A stretch of 64,000 bases of DNA from Paenibacillus alvei DSM 29 (GTDB lineage: Bacteria; Bacillota; Bacilli; Paenibacillales; Paenibacillaceae): the NCBI RefSeq assembly GCF_000293805.1, contig NZ_AMBZ01000006.1, forward strand, positions 248,001 to 312,000, given 5' to 3'. The stretch's first letter is position 1, and each line of letters begins with the position of its first letter. A program made the translations under genes and the position numbers. The notes beneath the pieces were generated by a model that saw nothing but the letters and a program-made list of their open reading frames with translations, made no database searches and was not told the origin of the DNA. Below are positions 18,634-28,348 of this stretch, one piece after another.

Positions 18634-19418
18634 ATGAAACGCATACGAATTGCCGCTCTTCTTCTCTGTTTGCTCGCAGCAAGCATCCATACGACCGCAT
18701 TCGCTGGGCAGAGCCCCGCCTATCACTTTGGATTCAAGAAGAGTGTGAACGGCAAGCTTCCTTCAATTGACGAGGAAGGCTTCAAACCGACTATCGAGAA
18801 GCATGGAGCCATTTTTTTGGGCGATACAAACAAAAAATGATTTATTTAACCTTCGATAACGGTTATGAAAATGGATACACGGCACAAATCCTTGATACCT
18901 TAAAGGCCAAGAAAGTTCCCGCCATCTTCTTCGTTACAGGACATTATGTAAAAACACAACCTGAATTGCTGAAACGAATGATTCAAGAGGGGCATCTCAT
19001 CGGAAATCATTCATGGAGCCATCCAGATATGACAACGAAATCTGATGAGCAAATACGTACAGAGCTGGATAAGGTCAAACAAGCTGTCACTGAGATTACT
19101 GGTGTAAAGGAAATGCCTTATTTACGACCGCCACGCGGTATATTTAATGACCGAACACTAGCTATAACGAAAAATATGGGGTATACCAATGTATTCTGGT
19201 CAGTGGCCTATCTGGATTGGGATGTCAATGCCCAACGTGGAACGAGCTACGCGTATGATAAGGTCATCAAGCAGCTTCATCCGGGTGCGGTCATTCTGCT
19301 CCACTCTATATCGAAGGATAATGCCGGGGCACTGGGTGCGATTATTGATGGCGCTCGCCAACAGGGATATGAATTTGCAAGTCTTGATCAATTGCAAGTG
19401 CAGCAGCCAGCTAAATAA
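18634..19418 (+). pseudogene. pdaA: polysaccharide deacetylase PdaA-type, split by a -1 frameshift
   Basis: N-acetylmuramic acid deacetylase of the spore cortex muramic-lactam pathway (B. subtilis PdaA type). The 5' part encodes a signal peptide and the family-typical WGFK-like HFGFKKSVNG; the 3' part encodes the NodB domain with TFDNGYENGYT, HSWSHPDMT, RPPRG and WSVAYLDWDV. The two frames meet at the A-run 18832-18837 (six A; seven would join them), where the first ends TGA inside ATGA. Restored length is about 262 residues, the normal size. The start is ATG 18634 or TTG 18628, both downstream of AAGGAG. Confidence 0.88.
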
Positions 19419-19460
19419 TACAGCTTCATCACATTTCACGATAAACGAATATCGTACCGA

Positions 19461-19503
19461 TAAGGGCTGAAGAACATCATTATGTTCCTCAGCCCTTATT
19501 TGC
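19461..19503 (+). terminator. terminator after pdaA
   Basis: Long stem TAAGGGCTGA / TCAGCCCTTA (19461-19470 and 19489-19498) with an inner ACAT/ATGT pairing, followed by TTTGC. Confidence 0.75.
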
Positions 19504-19601
19504 AATTAACTATAGACTTTATATTTCAAGTTGACTGCAATTCGTGTATACTTGCTCATTGTGATTGCCAATTCATTCATATTCCGGGGTGTCTTTAGCT
19601 T

Positions 19602-20531
19602 ATGTCATCAAGAAAAACATCGCAAGTGTATGCTTTGCTCATTGTAGGTATGATCGCAATTTCTTTCTCTGCCATTTTTGTAAAGTGGTCAAATGCACCA
19701 GCTTCTATTATCGGCATGTATCGTCTCCTAATTACCAACATTGTATTGCTTCCTTGGGTGTGGGCATACCGTTCCGAGTGGCGTTCTGTCCAGCGTAATG
19801 ATTGGGTGCTCCTATTCCTGTCAGGCTTTTTCCTGGGACTTCATTTTCTGCTCTGGATGGAATCACTGCGCTATACAACCGTAGCCAGTTCGACGGTGCT
19901 GCTTGCCTTAGAACCGATACTCGTTATGGCAGGATCGTTCTGGTTTTTTAAACAGAAAACAACAGCTCCTGCATTAGTAGGCGTAGGGATCGCTCTATGC
20001 GGCATGATGCTGATTGGATGGGGAGACATGGCTGTATCCGGTCAAGCGTTGTACGGTGACATCCTATCCATGCTTGGCACGATAGCCGTAGTCATCCATA
20101 TGCTGCTAGGACAGGATTTGCGCCAGCGCGTCTCTTCATATGTTTATAATTTCACGGTATTTCTTGTTGCTGGTCTAGCATTGGCTGCATATAACCTTTC
20201 TGCGGGATATTCCTTCACTGCTTATGAACCAAAAGAGTGGATTTTATTTGCATGCATGGCCATCATCCCAACTGTACTCGGACATATGCTGTTTAACTGG
20301 CTCCTGAAGTACATCAGCGCTACGTCCATTTCAATGAGTGTGCTTGGCGAACCCGTTGGTTCTATCATTTTGGCGTGGCTGCTCTTAGGGGAAACGTTAG
20401 TAATGACCCAACTCATCGCCTGTCTCCTGCTTATCATTGGTGTATGGGCGTTCCTTATGAGTGATCGGCGTGCTCACCACCCCTCTCCGCCCGCAATAAC
20501 GGAAGCCGCACCATCCCGCTCCGTATTGTAA
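19602..20531 (+). CDS. EamA/DMT family permease
   Basis: 309-residue ten-helix transporter with two EamA repeats (about 12-145 and 155-295). Typical marks are FSAIFVKWSNAPASIIGMYR near the N-terminus and the second-repeat SATSISMSVLGEPVGSIILAW. The tail is basic and cytoplasmic. The ribosome binding site is weak (GGGGTG before the ATG). Substrate unknown. No riboswitch or regulator is attached, unlike the EamA gene at 15504-16424. It converges on the lactonase gene over a shared bidirectional terminator. Confidence 0.88.
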   Translation: MSSRKTSQVYALLIVGMIAISFSAIFVKWSNAPASIIGMYRLLITNIVLLPWVWAYRSEWRSVQRNDWVLLFLSGFFLGLHFLLWMESLRYTTVASSTVLLALEPILVMAGSFWFFKQKTTAPALVGVGIALCGMMLIGWGDMAVSGQALYGDILSMLGTIAVVIHMLLGQDLRQRVSSYVYNFTVFLVAGLALAAYNLSAGYSFTAYEPKEWILFACMAIIPTVLGHMLFNWLLKYISATSISMSVLGEPVGSIILAWLLLGETLVMTQLIACLLLIIGVWAFLMSDRRAHHPSPPAITEAAPSRSVL

Positions 20532-20544
20532 TTCTGCCGAATGT

Positions 20545-20584
20545 AAAAAGCCGGTACTCGCAGCTAAGCGAATGCCGGCTTTAT
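20545..20584. terminator. bidirectional terminator between the EamA and lactonase genes
   Basis: Stem AAAGCCGG / CCGGCTTT (about 20547-20554 and 20575-20582), five T on the minus strand and TTTATT on the plus strand. Confidence 0.85.
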
Positions 20585-20612
20585 TGACTTCAACCATGCT
20601 GTATATTGAAAA

Positions 20613-21689
20613 TTAGCTGTTCACGTACACAGGCTTCACACATACAGGCTTGGAAACTTGTACGGAATGCCCTGTATAGGCTATTTTCCCAGTGGCTCTA
20701 TCTACATGGAACACTGCAATATTATTTGAATCTCGATTCGCAGCAAGCAAATAGGAACCTCCTGGTGTCAAAGCGAAGTGACGCGGATGCCCTCCTTCTG
20801 TAGACACATATTCTATAGTCGTCAGCTTTCCTGTATCCGGGTGAACGGCGTATACAACGATGCTATCGTGCCCACGATTTGAGCCGTACAGGTATTTTCC
20901 ATCTTCAGAAATGGCTATCTCGGCACATCCGTTTTCGCCATCATAATTCGCAGGCAGTGTAGAAACAGTCTCAATTGGTCGAAGCTCTCCATTTTCCGAA
21001 TGATAAGAAAATACGCTTACCGTCGAGTTCAGTTCATTAATCACATAAACGAATCGCCCATTGGGATGGAAGGTCAAGTGACGCGGCCCGGAGCCTGCTG
21101 GAACTTCATATTCTCCTTGCGGAACCAATACATTGCGTTGCTTGTCAATCGAATAACACTTCACGCGGTCACTTCCCAAGTCGGACACATATACATATTG
21201 CTCGTCTGGACTGAAAAAGGCAGAGTGTGCACGTGCCTGATTTTGATTCGGATGAGGCCCTTGACCAACATGCTGCTGAACATCGAGCTGTCGACCTACC
21301 TGTCCATTTTCCTCCAGCGCCAACAATCCAATACGACCACCATGATAGCTGGATACGATTAGATAACGGCTGTTCGAGTCGCGCTGGATGTGGCATGTAG
21401 GAGCATCAAGTGAAAAAACGCGATTCAACTGTGTCAGCTTTCCTGAATCTGTATCGATTGCAAAGCTAACCGCTTCCGCTGTCTTCGTACCATCTTCAGC
21501 AGCGCATTCCCCAATTGAATAAAGCTTCTTATGATCGATATCGACATTTATGAATGTCGGGTTCTTCAGTCCCGACACGTCATCCAGCTTCGTGAGCTGT
21601 CCAGACTTCTCGTCAAATGAATATACATATAGTCCAGAAGAATCTGCTTCTGCATACGAACCAACAAAAACTAGTGTACGTTGTTCCAT
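20613..21689 (-). CDS. lactonase family beta-propeller protein (6-phosphogluconolactonase-like)
   Basis: 358-residue cytoplasmic seven-bladed beta-propeller of the YkgB/Pgl lactonase family. Repeated blade motifs are visible (HSAFFSPDEQYVYVSDLG, RHLTFHPNGRFVYVINE, RHFALTPGGSYLLAANRDSN), and N-terminal VGSYAEADSSGLYVY is typical. Family members hydrolyse 6-phosphogluconolactone or related lactones. The Arg and His pairs commonly assigned to the active site are present in the RH motifs. Gene stands alone; no other pentose-phosphate gene is adjacent. Confidence 0.88.
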   Translation of the reverse strand: MEQRTLVFVGSYAEADSSGLYVYSFDEKSGQLTKLDDVSGLKNPTFINVDIDHKKLYSIGECAAEDGTKTAEAVSFAIDTDSGKLTQLNRVFSLDAPTCHIQRDSNSRYLIVSSYHGGRIGLLALEENGQVGRQLDVQQHVGQGPHPNQNQARAHSAFFSPDEQYVYVSDLGSDRVKCYSIDKQRNVLVPQGEYEVPAGSGPRHLTFHPNGRFVYVINELNSTVSVFSYHSENGELRPIETVSTLPANYDGENGCAEIAISEDGKYLYGSNRGHDSIVVYAVHPDTGKLTTIEYVSTEGGHPRHFALTPGGSYLLAANRDSNNIAVFHVDRATGKIAYTGHSVQVSKPVCVKPVYVNS

Positions 21690-21811
21690 GTATGTAACTC
21701 CCTTCGGTAATTGTCCTTAAGTAGACAGGAAAATAATATTGTTTCTCTACTTTACACTTGGTGCATCGGAATATCAACATGAGTGTCTTACATACAAAAA
21801 TTAAGCAAATA

Positions 21812-21836
21812 GAGAGCTGCTTCTATCGCAGCTCTC
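21812..21836 (-). terminator. terminator of gpmA
   Basis: Nine-bp perfect stem GAGAGCTGC / GCAGCTCTC (arms 21812-21820 and 21828-21836). A T-rich stretch follows on the minus strand. Confidence 0.78.
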
Positions 21837-21852
21837 CCTGATCTTCCGTATT

Positions 21853-22584
21853 CTAAATGTGTTCAGGAATGATTCCTGTAGGGATTTCACCATCCAGCCC
21901 CAAATAGTAGCGCCGGATTGGCGCTAACTTCTCGTCAAGCTCATATACAAGCGGTGTTCCCGTTGGAATGTTCAGATTCGCAATGCCGTCAGCAGGTATG
22001 TTGTCCAAATACTTTACAAGCGCCCGCAGCGTATTGCCGTGAGCGGCGATGATGATGCGTTCCCCTACACGAATAGCCGGGGCAATGGACTCATGCCAAT
22101 AAGCGAGCACACGCTTCTCAGTATCTTCTAAATTCTCTGTCAGTGGAAACTGTCCCGGTTGTAATGCTGCATATTTTCGGTCATCGGCTTCATAGCGGGG
22201 ATCATTCAATTCCAAAGCAGGCGGCCGGACATCAACGGATCTGCGCCAGAGATGAACCTGCTCTTCCCCATATTTTTCTGCCGTTTCTGCCTTATTTAGA
22301 CCCTGTAATGCGCCGTAATGCCGCTCATTCAGCTTCCATGTATGATGAATCGGAATCCACATTTGATCCATTTCGTGGAGTGCAATCCACAGTGTGCGGA
22401 TCGCCCGCTTCAAGACCGAAGTATGGGCCGTGTCAAACTCAAATCCATGTTTGCGCAAAATTTCTCCTGCTTGTCTCGCTTCAATTAGACCCTGCTCAGA
22501 CAAGTCAACATCCGTCCAACCTGTAAATCTATTCTCCAAATTCCAAATGCTTTGACCATGTCGGATAAGTACAAGTTTCATCAT
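21853..22584 (-). CDS. gpmA: 2,3-bisphosphoglycerate-dependent phosphoglycerate mutase
   Basis: Glycolytic enzyme interconverting 3- and 2-phosphoglycerate, 243 residues. The RHG motif ([18 protein letters not shown]) carries the phosphorylated His9; [19 protein letters not shown] and the second catalytic His in [14 protein letters not shown] are all in place and of the dPGM subtype. AAAGGAG lies six bases before the first of two ATGs. Monocistronic. Confidence 0.95.
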   Translation of the reverse strand: MMKLVLIRHGQSIWNLENRFTGWTDVDLSEQGLIEARQAGEILRKHGFEFDTAHTSVLKRAIRTLWIALHEMDQMWIPIHHTWKLNERHYGALQGLNKAETAEKYGEEQVHLWRRSVDVRPPALELNDPRYEADDRKYAALQPGQFPLTENLEDTEKRVLAYWHESIAPAIRVGERIIIAAHGNTLRALVKYLDNIPADGIANLNIPTGTPLVYELDEKLAPIRRYYLGLDGEIPTGIIPEHI

Positions 22585-22726
22585 ACGCGGCTCCTTTCCG
22601 TGAGCGTACCACGTTCACTACAACCTAGTTGATCATGAATGATTTCGTCCTTCTACTCTCTTTTTATCCAAAAAACATGTAAATGAAACAAACAATGAAA
22701 TGTAATGTAACTTGATGTAAATCCTT

Positions 22727-23662
22727 TCAAAGTTTCTTGTTCCTCGCACATAATGTCTCGACAAGCTCGTGCGAGGCCAGCACTTGATCTGCGCGTATAG
22801 TGCATTGCTCCGGCATATCAATGGAATCGAGAAAATGATTAATAATGCCGTGGAAGCCGCGACGATAGCTAATAGACTCCCAGCTTCCGAACTGTTTTAC
22901 CTGCTGGCCGTTTGTTCGATCATGCCATACTGCTTGCTCCAGATTCGTAATTTCAACAGTCCGTCCACCCCCATGCAGCTCAACCTTTTCTAGGTCTACC
23001 CCAGCACGGCGATTCATACTGAATATTGCAGTGGCTTGATCGAACAATAAGCTTCCCGTTGCATGCAGTAATTTCCCTGATTCGTCTTGCGACTCGACAT
23101 AGGAAGCGAGCTGATGCGGTTTCATGCCGAGCCATAACATGAGATCCAACATATGGATCATATCATCATACAATGTATGCTTTGCACTCATCTGCTGCTG
23201 TCTTGTCCGATGCTTTTGAGAAATGCACAGGTCGAACCCTCCTGCCTCATCGATCCATCTCTTCGCTTCTGTATACATCGGAGCGAACCGTCGATTAAAA
23301 CCGACAGCTAGCAGACGTCCCTGTTCCTGAGCGACTTTAGCCATCCGCGTCGATGCCTCTATGTCATAGGACAATGGTTTGTCCACATACACATGAATCC
23401 CCTGCTGTAAACAAGTGATTACGATTTCTTCATGCGTTGGGGTAGGCGTATGAACGAATACGGCATCAGGCTTTTGATCCAGTAATGGTTCCAGCTCCGT
23501 ATATCTGCCTTCCATTCGATATCGCTGGCCAACCGCATCTACCGTGGATTTTGTTCGGCTCATCATTCCTACAATGTCAATACGATCAGATTGACCCAGC
23601 ACAGGAAGATACGCTTTCTGCGCGATGTCCCCCAGCCCAATGATCCCAATTCTTTTTCTCAT
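22727..23662 (-). CDS. Gfo/Idh/MocA family oxidoreductase
   Basis: NAD(P)-dependent oxidoreductase, about 311 residues. N-terminal Rossmann fold with GIIGLGDIAQKAYLPVL; the sugar-dehydrogenase motif is DKPLSYD (about 93-99) in place of EKP, with its conserved Lys-Pro; the C-terminal alpha/beta domain binds substrate. ATG 23662 has GGAGG upstream; an earlier ATG overlapping the SCO stop would add ten residues and might give translational coupling. Substrate unknown. It is transcribed just behind the SCO gene. Confidence 0.88.
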   Translation of the reverse strand: MRKRIGIIGLGDIAQKAYLPVLGQSDRIDIVGMMSRTKSTVDAVGQRYRMEGRYTELEPLLDQKPDAVFVHTPTPTHEEIVITCLQQGIHVYVDKPLSYDIEASTRMAKVAQEQGRLLAVGFNRRFAPMYTEAKRWIDEAGGFDLCISQKHRTRQQQMSAKHTLYDDMIHMLDLMLWLGMKPHQLASYVESQDESGKLLHATGSLLFDQATAIFSMNRRAGVDLEKVELHGGGRTVEITNLEQAVWHDRTNGQQVKQFGSWESISYRRGFHGIINHFLDSIDMPEQCTIRADQVLASHELVETLCARNKKL

Positions 23663-23688
23663 CACTTTTCTACCTCCATAACCACCCA

Positions 23689-24267
23689 TCAATCCAACAA
23701 AGATTTCACGTCTTCGATGATTTTATCCTCCTGCGGCTCTAATCCATTGTAGCGCGTGAGCACCGTTCCTTCTTGATCAACGAGGAAAATAGAAGTTGGA
23801 TGATTCACTTGATCATCTCCATCTACCTTTTGCACATGTGATTTGAACGTCTCACGGCTGTAGGATTCAATGGCTGCCTGATCATAGCCTGTAACAAAAC
23901 GCCAATGCGTTGTATCGGCTTTATATTTGCCAAGAAACTTCTTAATCTTCTCTGGCGAATCAATCGAAGGATCAACACTAAATGACAAAATATGTATATC
24001 CTGGATTCCGTTTTCTTTTAATTTGTCTTGAATTTGCGTTAAGTTGAAGGTCATTGGCGGACACACCGTATTGCAGCTTGTAAATGCGAAGTTGACCAGC
24101 CATACCTTGCCCTTCATTTGTTCGGTGTTAAAAGGCTGCCCATCTTGATCCGTTGCCTCAAAAGAAGCAACCTTCCAGTCATAATCATTTGGCTTGGGCT
24201 TGCCTCCGCAGGCGACTAGAACGACCATCAGGATAGCAATTGCACTGCTAACGAGTATTCTCTTCAT
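23689..24267 (-). CDS. SCO1/SenC family copper-binding lipoprotein
   Basis: Membrane-anchored thioredoxin-fold protein, 192 residues, comparable to B. subtilis YpmQ (BsSco), which helps assemble the CuA site of cytochrome c oxidase. The lipobox LVAC places the lipidated Cys at 20. The copper site is complete: C65 and C69 in SCNTVCP and H156 in NHPTSIF. GGAGG precedes the ATG at 24267; a GTG 12 bases upstream overlaps that site and is unlikely. It forms a probable operon with the downstream Gfo/Idh gene. Confidence 0.92.
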   Translation of the reverse strand: MKRILVSSAIAILMVVLVACGGKPKPNDYDWKVASFEATDQDGQPFNTEQMKGKVWLVNFAFTSCNTVCPPMTFNLTQIQDKLKENGIQDIHILSFSVDPSIDSPEKIKKFLGKYKADTTHWRFVTGYDQAAIESYSRETFKSHVQKVDGDDQVNHPTSIFLVDQEGTVLTRYNGLEPQEDKIIEDVKSLLD

Positions 24268-24417
24268 ACTGGCCTCCACAATACGATACCAACATCGTTT
24301 TTTCCTTATTGTACCGTAATTACAAGCCTATTTTTACCACGTATGACCCTATTAAGCTACGATATTGTGACAATTCTGTACATTCATGCTAATACATGCA
24401 AGTGTTTCGTGATCATA

Positions 24418-24439
24418 AAGGAGTAGACCGGCACTCCTT
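24418..24439 (-). terminator. possible terminator of the MFS gene
   Basis: Seven-bp stem AAGGAGT / ACTCCTT (24418-24424 and 24433-24439) overlaps the MFS stop codon and is followed by TTTAT on the minus strand. Confidence 0.5.
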
Positions 24440-25718
24440 AGCACTTTATAGGCACATCTTTTTCCAATGATAATTCATGAAATGATTTCACACGTAGTTG
24501 TAAAAATGGGGTGAACAGTAATGTACAAGCCGAAGCTAACAATCCAATGCCACCCGCAAATAAAGCGAACCGTAACCCCATTGCCCCCCCTATCATCCCT
24601 CCAATTAACGAACCAAGCGGTAAAGAACCCCACGAGATAAATCGAAATGTAGCATTCACGCGCCCTTGCAGGGCATCGGGTACAATTACTTGACGTAAAC
24701 TGAGGGTACTAATGCTAAACATTGAGACTCCCATTCCGAAAAGAAGCTGTCCAAGCATCATAATCAACGCAATACTTAATTCTGATCCTACTGCTAATGG
24801 AGCAAGCAAACCGCCACTTGCTGCGATCGTAGCGGAACCCACAATAGTTGGACCTACTCCAAAACGACGTACAACCCTTTGGGCAAGCAGAGAGCCAAAT
24901 AGGTACCCTACTCCTAGCGTTCCATAAATGATGCCGAGAATGCTCGCACTGATTTTGAGTTCTTGCGATGCATATAGAACATAAATACTAAAAATAACAT
25001 TCCAGGAAAGGTTAAAGACTGTTGAGCAGCGCACCACTCCCCACAGCAACGGTTTTGTGTAAACCGTATGCAGACCTTCTTTCATTTCCAGCCATATGTT
25101 TTTTTGTTTTTTCGCATCTGTCACGACTGTCTCCGACTTGCGAATCCGGGCTATGTACACAGCGGATACAAAAAAGGATGCCGACGTGAACAATATTGCA
25201 AAAGGAGCGGTGATTAACTGTTCCAATCCACCTGATAAACCTGGCCCAGCAATTTTTTCGGTAGATTTACTTGTCTCTAGTTTGCTATTCCCATCAATAA
25301 GCTGCTCCTTCCTCACAATGGAAGGCAAAAAGGATGTATAGGCAACATCAAAAAAGACAGTACAGATACCCACTATGAAGGCTACCAAATATAGAACTGT
25401 CATATTCAGGAATCCAGCTAAGGCTGTCAGCGGCACAATGAGCAGTATTGCACCCCTGAAAAAGTTAGCGGCGACAAGAATTGGTCGCCGGGGAAATCTG
25501 TCTATCCATACACCAGCGATCAAACCGAAAATAATAAATGGCGCATACTCGGCAAAACCAAGCAACCCCATTTGCATGGGACTGGCCCCTAAATAGAGAG
25601 CTGCCACTAATGGCATTCCTAATAATGCAACCTGAGTCCCAAACTGTGATGCAGTTTGCCCAATCCAGAGCCTGCGAAAATCTGTGTTCGTTAACAATCC
25701 TTCCACCTTGTTATTCAT
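24438..25718 (-). CDS. MFS transporter (MFS_3, EntS/macrolide-efflux-like)
   Basis: 426-residue, twelve-helix major facilitator. The N-terminus NTDFRRLWIGQTASQFGTQVALLG is characteristic of MFS_3 exporters (enterobactin or macrolide efflux relatives). The motif-A-like loop GVWIDRFPRRPIL lies between helices 2 and 3, and a central loop (about 195-215) separates the halves. GGGGG precedes the second ATG (25718), chosen over the first, six bases upstream. Probably a drug or siderophore exporter; the substrate cannot be read. Confidence 0.88.
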   Translation of the reverse strand: MNNKVEGLLTNTDFRRLWIGQTASQFGTQVALLGMPLVAALYLGASPMQMGLLGFAEYAPFIIFGLIAGVWIDRFPRRPILVAANFFRGAILLIVPLTALAGFLNMTVLYLVAFIVGICTVFFDVAYTSFLPSIVRKEQLIDGNSKLETSKSTEKIAGPGLSGGLEQLITAPFAILFTSASFFVSAVYIARIRKSETVVTDAKKQKNIWLEMKEGLHTVYTKPLLWGVVRCSTVFNLSWNVIFSIYVLYASQELKISASILGIIYGTLGVGYLFGSLLAQRVVRRFGVGPTIVGSATIAASGGLLAPLAVGSELSIALIMMLGQLLFGMGVSMFSISTLSLRQVIVPDALQGRVNATFRFISWGSLPLGSLIGGMIGGAMGLRFALFAGGIGLLASACTLLFTPFLQLRVKSFHELSLEKDVPIKC

Positions 25719-25891
25719 GCTCATTCCCCCATTTTTTCGTCACAACGAATTGCCAGTCAAATTTGCATTTTTAGTATAGGGGAAATTGCGTTTCAAGATC
25801 TTGCGCTTTCATTATCGCAAATGTTGGATGATTCATTTTGCCCGTAAATTCATTCATTTTCCTGTCCGCTAGCGTAATGGCGCATCGTCAG

Positions 25892-25975
25892 TCTAATACT
25901 ATACTTTCTGAGTCTATAACATTATTTACACGATCTAACACTTTGTCTTCCGAGTCTACAACATTATTTTCTTCG
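25892..25975. repeat. two imperfect 42-bp tandem repeats
   Basis: Units 25892-25933 and 25934-25975 share the blocks TCTAA-ACT, GAGTCTA-AACATTATTT and a similar spacing. They lie between the MFS gene and tetR. The frame is open through both on the plus strand as 14-residue repeats, but no ribosome binding site is visible. Function unknown. Confidence 0.6.
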
Positions 25976-25986
25976 AACAGCAAGAA

Positions 25987-26013
25987 GCACTCTCGCGAAT
26001 TAGCGAAGAGTGC
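25987..26013 (-). terminator. hairpin at the tetR stop codon
   Basis: Stem GCACTCTCGC / GCG-AAGAGTGC (25987-25996 and 26003-26013) with the TetR stop codon in the loop and a pyrimidine-rich stretch following on the minus strand. Confidence 0.5.
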
Positions 26014-26926
26014 CCTGGGTATAACCGAATGTACTATGAATCGATTGACGCAAGTGATCGTATAACGGAGTTCTTGTCGCGATTACTTTCAAATTGGACA
26101 ACATTCCAAGCAAGATTACCTTGCGTGGACGTACCTGAAGCAATTCTTCTTCGAGAACGAGAATCGAATCGAGGATATCCTGCTTATTCAATCCTTCCTT
26201 CGAACCATCTGCCGCGTTGTCTACAACCTCCCGCAATTGCTTTACAAGTACAAGCGGATGCAGGTTCTTCATCTTCATTTGATCTTCGTTCCATAAGTCG
26301 AACATGCTGCCATTCAGCAGCGGTTCAGGCCGATATTTCAACAGCCCCTCAGCCAAATAATCCATGCTGCTTACGAGATATCTGCTTAACCGCTCTATCT
26401 CAATCGGAACATGATCAAATAACCTCATGTACATATAGGTGAAAATTAAACTGCTCAGCAAGGTGGCAGCATCCAGCGCATAAGGAGTAAATGGTTCCCC
26501 GTAAATTTCGTGCAAGGACTCCGTAAGCGTATCAAGATTGTACTTGCTTATCTTCTGCATAAATTCGCGTAGCTCTTGGCTTGCTGCATGCTCTGTATTG
26601 TCCCGCATCTGCATCTTAACAAGCTCTGGATGCTCGTTCCAGATATGCAGATAGATCTCAATCTTGCTGACTAACCGATCACGCGGATTAAGCTGATTCT
26701 CCCGTTCCATCAATTGCATGCGATCTTGCAGCAGCTTCGCTTGATATTCAAAAATAGTCAGCAGCAGTTCATCCTTAGAGCTATAGTACTGATACACGCT
26801 CCCTTTCGACATTTTGCAAAAAGAGGCGACTTCCTGCATCGTTGTTTGCATAAAGCCCTTGGACGCAAACAATTTCATGGCAGATAATAGGATTTGCTTC
26901 TTCTTTTCTGGCATAAGTTCTTCCAT
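26000..26926 (-). CDS. TetR/AcrR family transcriptional regulator
   Basis: About 308 residues, longer than the usual 190-220. The N-terminal HTH (about 20-50) reads ASFCKMSKGSVYQYYSSKDEL. The ligand-binding half is followed by an extra C-terminal segment of about 100 residues (from about 200), with ILDSILVLEEELLQVRPRK. The ATG at 26926 follows GGAGG with eight bases. It is transcribed behind the MFS exporter gene 27082-28308 and is the natural candidate for repressing it through the GACC-N4-GGTC element at that promoter. Confidence 0.88.
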   Translation of the reverse strand: MEELMPEKKKQILLSAMKLFASKGFMQTTMQEVASFCKMSKGSVYQYYSSKDELLLTIFEYQAKLLQDRMQLMERENQLNPRDRLVSKIEIYLHIWNEHPELVKMQMRDNTEHAASQELREFMQKISKYNLDTLTESLHEIYGEPFTPYALDAATLLSSLIFTYMYMRLFDHVPIEIERLSRYLVSSMDYLAEGLLKYRPEPLLNGSMFDLWNEDQMKMKNLHPLVLVKQLREVVDNAADGSKEGLNKQDILDSILVLEEELLQVRPRKVILLGMLSNLKVIATRTPLYDHLRQSIHSTFGYTQGTLR

Positions 26927-27081
26927 GTAAATGTCCTCCATGACATCATTCCATTGAGTTCCCAGTATGACTAATAAGTTCCCACCATCATAACAAAAGT
27001 GGCTGTTACCTGCAACCACGGGAGCAATAACCTATAAACATGGAGATCTTTTCAGATGTCGCTGTATGATGACCAGGGCTA

Positions 27082-28308
27082 TTATAGTGCCTTCGCATCT
27101 TTACTATGCTTTGACGCTGTCGAATATGCGGCATCCTGCTTCCAGCTTACCAGCATGCCTGCGCTCGCGAATAACACGATTGCTCCGAAAGCATATGGGA
27201 TTTGGACATGAATGTCAAACAGTATCCCTGCGATTGCCGGCCCAATAATGTTGCCAAGACTCATGTAAGCATTGTTCATTCCTGCGACAAACCCCTGTTC
27301 ATCCCCTGCCATTTTCGATAGCAATGTATTGATAGCCGGACGAACGATTGAAGTCGCCACAAAGAACAGCATTGTAACAAATAATATGAGGAAATAATTC
27401 GATACGAACAAAAGCAAAATCATACTTATCCCCGAAAGACCGAACATGGCGAGCAGAACCTTCTTTTCTCCGAACTTTCGAAGCAAGCGTTCGATTAGCA
27501 CGGCTTGGCATATCACTCCGATAATAGCTCCTAGCGTAATCATGAGTGAGATATCCTTTGGTGTAAATCCATATTTCACATCCACATACAAGCCAAATAT
27601 CGCTTCAAAATTTTGCAGTCCAAACGTTAAGGAGAGCACGAGCACCAAAAGCATAAAGTATGGCGCTTTCATTGAAGCTGCCATCTGCCGAAGAAGGTTA
27701 TCTTGCTTCTTATGACTGCTTCTGGCTCGCATGCGCTCTTCCATCGACAGCGATTCAGGCAAGAATAACAAAGTGACTGCTGTTGAAACTCCAGCAAGTG
27801 CAGCTGCCGTGTAGAATGGGATACGTATTCCGTAATCCGCCAACATACCGCCTATTCCTGGTCCTATGACTACACCGAGCGTCATAGATGCCATAAGCAG
27901 TCCAAGTCCCTTCCCACGTTTCTCTTCTGTCGTGATATCCGCCACATAAGCCATCATAGGAGGTGTCATCAATGCTGCTGAAATCCCTCCAAGCAGACGA
28001 GAGGCATATAACATCCACATTTCCTCTGCAATCCCGAACATGATCTGCGAAATCGTGAACAACCCGATTCCTGCCACAATAGGCAGCTTCCTCCCATATT
28101 TGTCCGACATCTCTCCTGCGATTGGCGAGAACAGGAACTGTGTTAGCCCGAAAGCTGCAACGAGATATCCCATCGCTTGCCCAGTAGCTCCGAACTCAGT
28201 TACATATTTGGGCAATATGGGGATAATGAGTCCCATCCCTACCATCGCAATGAACATGTTAATCATCAGAATGACAAGTGAACCTGATCTTTGTGTTGAT
28301 TCAGACAA
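27082..28308 (-). CDS. MFS multidrug efflux transporter (Bmr/NorA-like)
   Basis: Twelve-helix drug:H+ antiporter, about 408 residues. The motif-A GEMSDKYGRKLPIV lies between helices 2 and 3, and motif C GVVIGPGIGGMLADYG in helix 5 is typical of exporters. The frame extends upstream to 28389, but the TTG at 28308 has AAAGAGGAG nine bases before it, while the extension overlaps a good promoter and operator. The start is therefore probably the TTG. Followed on the same strand by tetR, likely its regulator. Confidence 0.88.
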   Translation of the reverse strand: MSESTQRSGSLVILMINMFIAMVGMGLIIPILPKYVTEFGATGQAMGYLVAAFGLTQFLFSPIAGEMSDKYGRKLPIVAGIGLFTISQIMFGIAEEMWMLYASRLLGGISAALMTPPMMAYVADITTEEKRGKGLGLLMASMTLGVVIGPGIGGMLADYGIRIPFYTAAALAGVSTAVTLLFLPESLSMEERMRARSSHKKQDNLLRQMAASMKAPYFMLLVLVLSLTFGLQNFEAIFGLYVDVKYGFTPKDISLMITLGAIIGVICQAVLIERLLRKFGEKKVLLAMFGLSGISMILLLFVSNYFLILFVTMLFFVATSIVRPAINTLLSKMAGDEQGFVAGMNNAYMSLGNIIGPAIAGILFDIHVQIPYAFGAIVLFASAGMLVSWKQDAAYSTASKHSKDAKAL

Positions 28309-28348
28309 TCCCTTCAACTCCTCTTTAGAACCCATAAGTTTTATTACT

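Noticed and set aside
18820-18845. programmed frameshifting in pdaA
   Set aside because: The same -1 pattern occurs in four unrelated genes without slippery-site and stimulator structures, so a shared sequence error is simpler.
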